Shown in pieces: positions 56,697-64,000 of a stretch of DNA of 64,000 nucleotides; position 1 is the first letter of the stretch; every line of letters begins with the position of its first letter. The position numbers and the translations under genes were made by a program. The notes beneath the pieces are model-generated. The model saw only the letters and a list, made by a program, of their open reading frames with translations, had not been told where the DNA came from and did not search any database. Origin of the DNA: Bartonella tamiae Th239 (GTDB lineage Bacteria > Pseudomonadota > Alphaproteobacteria > Rhizobiales > Rhizobiaceae); the NCBI RefSeq assembly GCF_000278275.1, contig NZ_JH725147.1, forward strand, positions 244,288 through 308,287, read 5' to 3'.

Positions 56697-57893
56697 TCAA
56701 GCTCCCTTCACGGCGGCTACAATTTTCTGCGCAGCATCATCAAGATCATCAGCAGAAATTACATTCAAACCACTTTCGTTGATAATGGTCTTGCCTTGCT
56801 CAACATTTGTCCCCTCAAGACGCACTACTAACGGAACTTTTAAACCAACGTCTTTAACGGCAGCAATCACACCTTCTGCAATAACATCACAACGCATAAT
56901 ACCACCGAAGATATTGACCAAAACACCTTTTACATGGGGATCAGCAGTAATGATTTTAAATGCCGCCGTGACCTTTTCTTTTGTCGCACCACCACCAACG
57001 TCCAAAAAGTTTGCTGGTTCTGCACCATAAAGCTTAATAATATCCATAGTAGCCATAGCAAGACCGGCACCATTAACCATGCAACCAATATTGCCATCAA
57101 GCGCAACATAGGCGAGATCATGTTTTGAGGCTTCAATTTCCTTAGGATCTTCTTCCGAAGTATCACGAAGCTCAACAATATCAGGGTGACGAAATAGCGC
57201 GTTATTATCAAAAGAAACCTTAGCATCCAAAACACGTAAATGCCCATTGGTCATGACAATTAATGGATTGATTTCAAGCAAGCTCATATCTTTTTCCGTA
57301 AAAGCTTTATAAAGGATTGGAAAAAGCTTTAGCCCATCTTCACGCGCAGTATCGCTCAGTTTTAAAGCTTCACAAAGCTTTTCACCGTCTTCTGGCATGA
57401 CACCTTTTTCAGGATTAATGGGTAACGTTAAAATTTTCTCAGGCGTTTCTTCAGCAACGGTTTCAATATCCATGCCGCCTTCAGTTGAAACAACAAATGC
57501 AATTTGCCCGACACTGCGATCAACAAGAAGAGACAAATAGAGTTCACGTTCAATATCTGCACCATCTTCAATATAAAGACGGTTTACCTGTTTTCCCGCT
57601 GGTCCTGTTTGCTTGGTTACCAAAGTTTTACCAAGCATTTCTTTGACATTGGCAACAACTTCCTCCACCGATTTTGCAAGGCGTACGCCACCTTTTGCAT
57701 CGTTATCAAGTTCTTTAAACTTACCCTTACCACGCCCACCAGCATGAATCTGACTTTTAACCACATAAAGCGGTCCAGGTAATTTTTTTGCCCATTCTTC
57801 TGCTTGTTCTACTGAATAAACAGCAACCCCATTTGCAATCGGTGCGCCGTAATCATGAAGCAGACGCTTAGCCTGATATTCATGGATATTCAT
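56697..57893 (-). CDS. sucC: Succinyl-CoA ligase [ADP-forming] subunit beta
   Basis: The 398-residue beta subunit has an ATP-grasp domain: [91 protein letters not shown] and the C-terminal [18 protein letters not shown] and [13 protein letters not shown]. It lies between mdh (95 bases upstream) and sucD (four bases downstream) in the order typical of Hyphomicrobiales. Confidence 0.97.
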   Translation of the reverse strand: MNIHEYQAKRLLHDYGAPIANGVAVYSVEQAEEWAKKLPGPLYVVKSQIHAGGRGKGKFKELDNDAKGGVRLAKSVEEVVANVKEMLGKTLVTKQTGPAGKQVNRLYIEDGADIERELYLSLLVDRSVGQIAFVVSTEGGMDIETVAEETPEKILTLPINPEKGVMPEDGEKLCEALKLSDTAREDGLKLFPILYKAFTEKDMSLLEINPLIVMTNGHLRVLDAKVSFDNNALFRHPDIVELRDTSEEDPKEIEASKHDLAYVALDGNIGCMVNGAGLAMATMDIIKLYGAEPANFLDVGGGATKEKVTAAFKIITADPHVKGVLVNIFGGIMRCDVIAEGVIAAVKDVGLKVPLVVRLEGTNVEQGKTIINESGLNVISADDLDDAAQKIVAAVKGA

Positions 57894-57988
57894 TCAATTT
57901 TCCTTTTCATTTTTCGAGTCATTTATTCAGATAATGACGCCTTTTTTTAAATATGATTAAAAAACAGATGATAAATGCCTTATGGTGC

Positions 57989-59300
<1,312 letters not shown>

Positions 59301-60458
59301 TTAAATTTCGGTATCAGCTGGATTTTTTTCCGCCCAAATTGTCAAATATTCATCACTTTGCATTTCAAAAAGACGTGATGCTGTTCGTTCAAACTCAAAA
59401 GTTTCTGTTGTTTGACTTGTCCCTTGATAGAGTTTTTCAGGTGTTTGTGCAGCTGACATAAATAGACGTATGTGCCGATCATAAAGCGTATCAATCAATA
59501 AAATAAAACGTTTTGTTTGATTACGATGTTCATCATCCATAATTGGAACATTATCTATAAAAAAAGTACGGTAACGTGCCACAAGTGCTAAATAATCACT
59601 TGCCGCAAGGGGTTTTGAGCAAAGATCAAGATAATCAAAACGCGCACTATCCTTTGTTGCCAAAGGGATATGAACTTCGTGGCCTTGCACAATCACATCA
59701 TCTGGTTGTGCATCTTTTTCACCCACGATAATATTCCATGCCGCATCCATTTTCACACGAGTTTCACGACCAAGTGGTGTTAAATAAACAGGGCGGCGAT
59801 CTGCCTTTTCCAAACGATAATCTGTTTTTGCATCAAGATTTACAACGTCGACATGATTTTTCAAATCGTCAATAAAAGGAAGAAAAAGACCACGATTAAG
59901 ACCATTTCGATATAAATTATCAGGCGCAACATTTGATGTTGCTACCAAAACAACGCCTTGAGAAAATAAAGCATTAAAAAGACGCGACAAAACCATGGCA
60001 TCAGCAATATCTGTGACAGTGAATTCATCAAAACACAAAATTTTTGCTTCATTTGCTAATGCTTCAGCAACAGGAGGTATTGGGTCATTTTGTTTTGTTT
60101 CACCCCGCTTCAATGCCTGTCTATGATGATTAATGCGTTCATGGACGTCTGCCATAAAATCATTAAAATGGGCTCGTCTTTTATTTCCTTGTGGTAAAGA
60201 ACAAAAAAACAAATCCATCAGCATGGTTTTGCCTCGCCCCACATCACCGTAGATATAAAGACCCTGTAATGGCAGACTATTTTCTTTACGTTTTCCAAAA
60301 AGCCAACCAAGTGGCGAACTTTTGTGGGAAAGGCTTTTTTCAGCAATGTCACTTAAAAGACGGTCAAAACGATCTGTAAGGGCAAGTTGGGCTGGATCTG
60401 GACGTATATCACCCTCACTAACCAAAGCCTCATAACGCTCACGCACAGATCCCATCAA
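59301..60458 (-). CDS. zapE: Cell-division protein ZapE (AFG1-like ATPase)
   Basis: The 385-residue P-loop ATPase of the AFG1/LACE1 family has Walker A GLYIYGDVGRGKTMLMDLFF, the RAHFNDFMADVHERI segment, Walker B ILCFDEFTVTDIADAMVLSRLF, LVATSNVAPDNLYRNGLNR, and FDYLDLCSKPLAASDYLALV. ZapE associates with the Z ring in proteobacteria; mitochondrial homologues act in protein quality control. Start at 60458 (MMGSVRERYEALV), with MGSVRERY one codon later equally likely. It is on the same strand as mdh but 349 bases upstream. Confidence 0.93.
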   Translation of the reverse strand: MMGSVRERYEALVSEGDIRPDPAQLALTDRFDRLLSDIAEKSLSHKSSPLGWLFGKRKENSLPLQGLYIYGDVGRGKTMLMDLFFCSLPQGNKRRAHFNDFMADVHERINHHRQALKRGETKQNDPIPPVAEALANEAKILCFDEFTVTDIADAMVLSRLFNALFSQGVVLVATSNVAPDNLYRNGLNRGLFLPFIDDLKNHVDVVNLDAKTDYRLEKADRRPVYLTPLGRETRVKMDAAWNIIVGEKDAQPDDVIVQGHEVHIPLATKDSARFDYLDLCSKPLAASDYLALVARYRTFFIDNVPIMDDEHRNQTKRFILLIDTLYDRHIRLFMSAAQTPEKLYQGTSQTTETFEFERTASRLFEMQSDEYLTIWAEKNPADTEI

Positions 60459-60523
60459 TCCATTCCTTTTAAACTTAAAAACAAGGTATAAACAAAGTTT
60501 ATAAAGCTGTTTTTAAATTTTAT

Positions 60524-61051
60524 TTAACGACTTAATATCACAGCTTGTCCGCTATTTGTTTGCCCTTCAAAGCGTCCTTGTGACGTTGAATAAAGCGTTG
60601 CGACTGAACTGCCTGAGCCATCGTAAAAACTTAGCTGTTTACCATTCACAGCCCAAGAGCTAACTCCAGTTAAAGCCGCAGGACAATGAAGAGGTCCCGC
60701 ACGATAACCTTGTCCGTATTTTGTTTGTGGTGTAGCAATTTGACAATTCATCCCTCCAACTGAAGCTTTCCAAACACCTGCAACACTTGCTGGTGTTAAA
60801 TCACTTGCATTCATCGGTGGCTCAAGACTTGCCATTTGGGTTGTATCCCCCATTGTACCCTCTGGCACATCTGGGAAAGACGATGGTGGGGGTGGAAGCT
60901 GAGATTGACTAACCGTACCACTCGTCACCGGACCAGCGATAGCTGCTGGTTGGGGAACATTTGTATTACCGCCGAATCTGGATGATGAACATCCTGCTAA
61001 CACAACTGACATCGCAGTTATTGCTAGAAGTGATTGTTTCGATATAACCAT
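60524..61051 (-). CDS. omp19: Omp19-type outer-membrane lipoprotein (AprI/Inh protease-inhibitor domain)
   Basis: The 175-residue lipoprotein has a signal peptide with lipobox VLAGC (Cys21), a Pro/Ser-rich linker (about 22-80) and a C-terminal Inh-like beta-barrel, about 85-175, with two cysteines. The segments DLTPASVAGVWKASVGG, CQIATPQTKYGQGYRAGPLHCP, SWAVNGKQLSFYDGSG and LYSTSQGRFEGQTNSGQAVILSR follow Brucella Omp19 nearly residue for residue, as I recall that sequence. Omp19 is a surface-exposed protease inhibitor that protects against host proteases. It lies 65 bases upstream of zapE. Confidence 0.9.
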   Translation of the reverse strand: MVISKQSLLAITAMSVVLAGCSSSRFGGNTNVPQPAAIAGPVTSGTVSQSQLPPPPSSFPDVPEGTMGDTTQMASLEPPMNASDLTPASVAGVWKASVGGMNCQIATPQTKYGQGYRAGPLHCPAALTGVSSWAVNGKQLSFYDGSGSSVATLYSTSQGRFEGQTNSGQAVILSR

Positions 61052-61619
61052 AATATTACTCTCTTCATCGCCTAATCATGCTTTCAACCATAAAATTTCC
61101 ATAGGGTTTATGCACATTAATTATTAATCTAAACCATAAATAACAAAATGGTAGCAGAAAAAAAGTAAAAACAAAGAAAATACAAAAAAGACTTTAAATG
61201 CTCATGCTAATTTATAATATACCGTATAATTTTTTAAACAAATTGATCCCACTTTAAAACTATAAACATTTGATTGTATTCAATAATTTAGATAAAAAGT
61301 TTTATAAATTTGAGCGTTTACCACAATATAAAAAATTTTTTCAAGAGGCTTAATTTCAGTATTGTTATAAGAATAACTCTCATAGAAATGGCATTTAAAC
61401 ATATTTATAACTGATGGAGATTATAATCTAAACTTTTTTCGATCCATCATTTCATACCTTTTGAGGCATATAATTGAGAAAGGCCGCCCTCATACTTTGA
61501 AAAAAGCACCATGTCAAAAATACGCTAACAACTCAATCATTAAACAAAGACTATCATTCGTCATTTAACCAATGCAATGACTGGTATTTTGTTGTAATTT
61601 AAGTCATATATAACATATT
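61052..61619. other. Long AT-rich divergent intergenic region before dapF
   Basis: These 568 bases separate omp19 and dapF. I find no credible gene, tRNA or known RNA motif in either strand. Both promoters should lie here; a TATAAC/CATATT-like sequence directly upstream of dapF could even give a nearly leaderless transcript. Confidence 0.5.
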
Positions 61620-62489
61620 ATGGACAATTATAGCGACAAAATGATTACATTTTATAAAATGAATGGCTTGGGCAATAAAATTATTGTTGCCGATATGCGC
61701 AAGCAAACGTGCGCGTTCACAGCTGAGGCAGCAAAAAAATTGTCCCAAAATAAAGAAACAGCATTTGACCAAATTATGGCTGTTTACCCACCCAAAAAAC
61801 CAAATACAGATTATCACATTGATATCTTGAATACTGATGGATCTAAGGCACAAGCATGTGGCAATGGCACACGTTGTGTTGTTGAGTGGCTTTATACAGA
61901 AAGATTAGGCGATCAATTTGTTTTGGATACCGCTGCAGGCGTTATTTGTGCTCAACGTCTTGAAAATGGTTTTGTTTCGGTTGATATGGGTCCACCATAT
62001 CTTCATTGGAGCGATATACCAACGGCAAGCTCTGTAGAAGATACAAATCATGTTCAAATAGAATTGGGTCCACTGAAAGATGCCTGTCTCGTTTCAATGG
62101 GAAATCCACATGCCATTTATTTCATCGAAAATGATATTGATGAAATCGCCCTTGATAACTATGGAGAAAAACTTGAAAATAATGTTTTTTTTCCTGAGCG
62201 ATGTAACATTTCTATTGTTCAAATGCTCTCATCAAAAGATTTAAAAATGCGCACATGGGAACGTGGGGCAGGATTAACATGCGCATGTGGAACAGCCGCA
62301 TGTGCAGCTGTTGTCGCTGCCAATCGACGTGGATTGGGTTCAAAAAAAATGAGAGTACAGCTTCCCGGTGGTCATCTTGAGATTTATTGGCGTGAAGACA
62401 ATCATATTATTATGACAGGCGCGACTGAATTTGAATTTCAAGGAACACTCGACCCTATAACAGGTAGCACGAAAAAGGCACTTTCATAA
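61620..62489 (+). CDS. dapF: Diaminopimelate epimerase
   Basis: DapF converts LL- to meso-diaminopimelate for peptidoglycan and lysine. The 289-residue protein has both catalytic cysteines: ACGNGTRCVV and TCACGTAACAAVVA, with FYKMNGLGNKIIVADMR at the N-terminus (the more common GNDF is GNKI here) and SMGNPHAIYF. The start is uncertain: ATG 61620 has no ribosome site, and ATG 61641 (MITFYKMNG) matches the family start better but is also weak. It is followed directly by mtaB with no gap. Confidence 0.93.
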   Translation: MDNYSDKMITFYKMNGLGNKIIVADMRKQTCAFTAEAAKKLSQNKETAFDQIMAVYPPKKPNTDYHIDILNTDGSKAQACGNGTRCVVEWLYTERLGDQFVLDTAAGVICAQRLENGFVSVDMGPPYLHWSDIPTASSVEDTNHVQIELGPLKDACLVSMGNPHAIYFIENDIDEIALDNYGEKLENNVFFPERCNISIVQMLSSKDLKMRTWERGAGLTCACGTAACAAVVAANRRGLGSKKMRVQLPGGHLEIYWREDNHIIMTGATEFEFQGTLDPITGSTKKALS

Positions 62490-63773
62490 ATGGCGACAGA
62501 AATTATTACTTTTGGATGTCGGCTTAATGCCTATGAATCAGAAGTCATGCGTAAAGAAAGCAAGGCGGCTGGCCTAGATGCGTTAGAAAATGGTGCTATT
62601 ATTTTTAATACGTGTGCAGTAACTGCAGAAGCAGTCCGTCAAGCCAAACAGGCTATTCGTAAGGCGCGACGAAAAAATCCCAATGCACGCATTATTGTCA
62701 CAGGTTGTGCTGCTCAAACATTAGGACAAGACTTTGCCAATATGGGTGAAGTTGATCTTGTACTTGGTAATGAAGAAAAACTTCATCGCCATTCCTACCG
62801 ACAATTGCCAGAATTTGGGGTGAACAATTATGAAAAACTGCGTGTAAACAACATTATGGAAGTGCGCGAAAATGCACCACATATGGTTGATTCAATTGAA
62901 GGACGTGCACGTGCATTTGTACAGGTTCAAAATGGCTGTGACCATCGTTGCACATTTTGTATAATTCCTTATGGGCGTGGTCCATCCCGCTCTGTTCCCA
63001 TGGGCGCGGTTGTAGAACAAGTGAAACGACTAAGCTCTAATGGCTATCAAGAAATTGTTTTGACAGGTGTGGATCTTACAAGTTATGGCCCAGATTTACC
63101 GGGAAAAACGACGCTTGGAACCCTTGTAAATGCTATTTTGCATCACGTGCCTGATTTGCCGCGTTTGCGCTTGTCATCTATTGACTCTATTGAGGTTGAT
63201 GAGGCCTTAATAGAACTTTTAGCCTATGAAAAAAGGATCATGCCTCATTTACATCTTTCCCTTCAATCAGGCGATAATATGATTTTAAAACGCATGAAAA
63301 GACGGCACTTACGTGATCAATCCATTGCATTTTGTACGCAATTACGTGCCAAACGGCCCGAAATTGTTTTTGGTGCTGATCTTATTGCTGGTTTTCCTAC
63401 AGAAACCGACACTATGTTTGAAAATAGCCTAAAATTAATTGACGAATGTGGTTTAACCCATTTGCATGTTTTCCCTTTTAGCCCAAGAGAAGGAACACCT
63501 GCTGCACGTATGCCAATGATAGATGGCAAAATTATCAAAAAACGCGCAGAAATTTTGCGTCAAAAAGGTGAGAAAGCTTATCAAAATCATCTTCAGCATT
63601 TACAAATGAGCGAACAGATGATTCTCATTGAGCGTGATGGAATTGGACGAACAGAAGATTATACACTAACAAAAATTGAAGGTAGCCTTGCAGGCACTTT
63701 GGCAAAAGCACGCATTACTGGAAATGATGGTACCAAACTCTTTGCCGATCTTATTCAACAAAATGCTGCTTAA
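62490..63773 (+). CDS. mtaB: tRNA N6-threonylcarbamoyladenosine (t6A37) methylthiotransferase MtaB
   Basis: MtaB converts t6A37 to ms2t6A37 in tRNA, acting after the TsaD pathway. The 427-residue radical-SAM enzyme has the UPF0004 N-terminal cluster cysteines (ITFGCRLNAYES, FNTCAVTAEAV, VTGCAAQ), the radical-SAM motif NGCDHRCTFCIIPYGRG, and a C-terminal TRAM-like part. LRLSSIDSIEVDEAL and LHLSLQSGDNMILKRMKRRH fit MtaB rather than MiaB. It sits between dapF and ftsY, a conserved order in this class. Confidence 0.93.
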   Translation: MATEIITFGCRLNAYESEVMRKESKAAGLDALENGAIIFNTCAVTAEAVRQAKQAIRKARRKNPNARIIVTGCAAQTLGQDFANMGEVDLVLGNEEKLHRHSYRQLPEFGVNNYEKLRVNNIMEVRENAPHMVDSIEGRARAFVQVQNGCDHRCTFCIIPYGRGPSRSVPMGAVVEQVKRLSSNGYQEIVLTGVDLTSYGPDLPGKTTLGTLVNAILHHVPDLPRLRLSSIDSIEVDEALIELLAYEKRIMPHLHLSLQSGDNMILKRMKRRHLRDQSIAFCTQLRAKRPEIVFGADLIAGFPTETDTMFENSLKLIDECGLTHLHVFPFSPREGTPAARMPMIDGKIIKKRAEILRQKGEKAYQNHLQHLQMSEQMILIERDGIGRTEDYTLTKIEGSLAGTLAKARITGNDGTKLFADLIQQNAA

Positions 63774-63787
63774 TCAGGAATAATACA

Positions 63788-64000
<213 letters not shown>

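Overview
The window is an AT-rich chromosomal segment of an alphaproteobacterium of the order Hyphomicrobiales (Rhizobiales), most like the Bartonella/Brucella side of the order. The grounds are gene content and order: a mdh-sucC-sucD-sucA-sucB-lpd block, zapE next to an Omp19-type lipoprotein, dapF-mtaB-ftsY, hisC-tyrC beside metX-metW, a fused phaAB group-2 Mrp antiporter, bioMNY, and a hemD/mic60/hemY group divergent from tsaD-gpsA. Almost everything is chromosomal core metabolism. I see no phage, plasmid, insertion sequence, CRISPR array, toxin cluster or rRNA operon. I found no convincing new multi-gene system; the most notable signals are regulatory sites and gene decay.

Layout. 1-2.6 kb: haem branch (hemY start, Mic60-like membrane protein, hemD), with hemC absent from its expected place. 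2.7-6.2 kb: tsaD-gpsA-yciI-EVE-methyltransferase operon. 6.4-10.2 kb: L,D-transpeptidase lipoprotein, a parS-like site, and a COG0523 metal GTPase overlapping a D,D-carboxypeptidase. 10.5-13.9 kb: universal stress protein, biotin ECF transporter (bioMNY), plsC. 13.9-17.8 kb: three-subunit membrane gluconate-type dehydrogenase (Tat subunit, GMC flavoprotein, tri-haem cytochrome c) ended by a UUCG terminator. 17.9-24.8 kb: a small secreted protein with thiD, two adjacent frameshifted DJ-1/PfpI genes, glycerol dehydrogenase, a DASS symporter and yagU. 25.2 kb: tRNA-Gly(GCC).

25.4-33.8 kb: a Trp/Tyr-type ABC importer, holA, a D-amino-acid aminotransferase, and modEABC behind a perfect Mo-box that overlaps the promoter. 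33.8-38.8 kb: a small-molecule kinase, metW, metX, and divergent hisC-tyrC. 38.9-45.0 kb: the Mrp (Pha) cation/proton antiporter operon. 45.6-48.5 kb: the carboxy(nor)spermidine polyamine pathway, followed by a multiply frameshifted TraB/GumN pseudogene. 48.9-59.0 kb: the lower TCA-cycle operon with an embedded LysE exporter and MAPEG protein. 59.3-64.0 kb: zapE, omp19, dapF, mtaB and the start of ftsY, which carries an in-frame Pro-Glu hexanucleotide repeat running off the window.

Taken together the genes describe an aerobic cell with a full oxoglutarate-to-oxaloacetate arm, periplasmic sugar-acid oxidation, molybdate and biotin import, its own methionine, lysine and tyrosine steps, and pH/cation homeostasis. 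Three broken genes and several AT-rich gene-free gaps point to mild ongoing gene loss. All family assignments rest on reading motifs in the translations; no database search was run.
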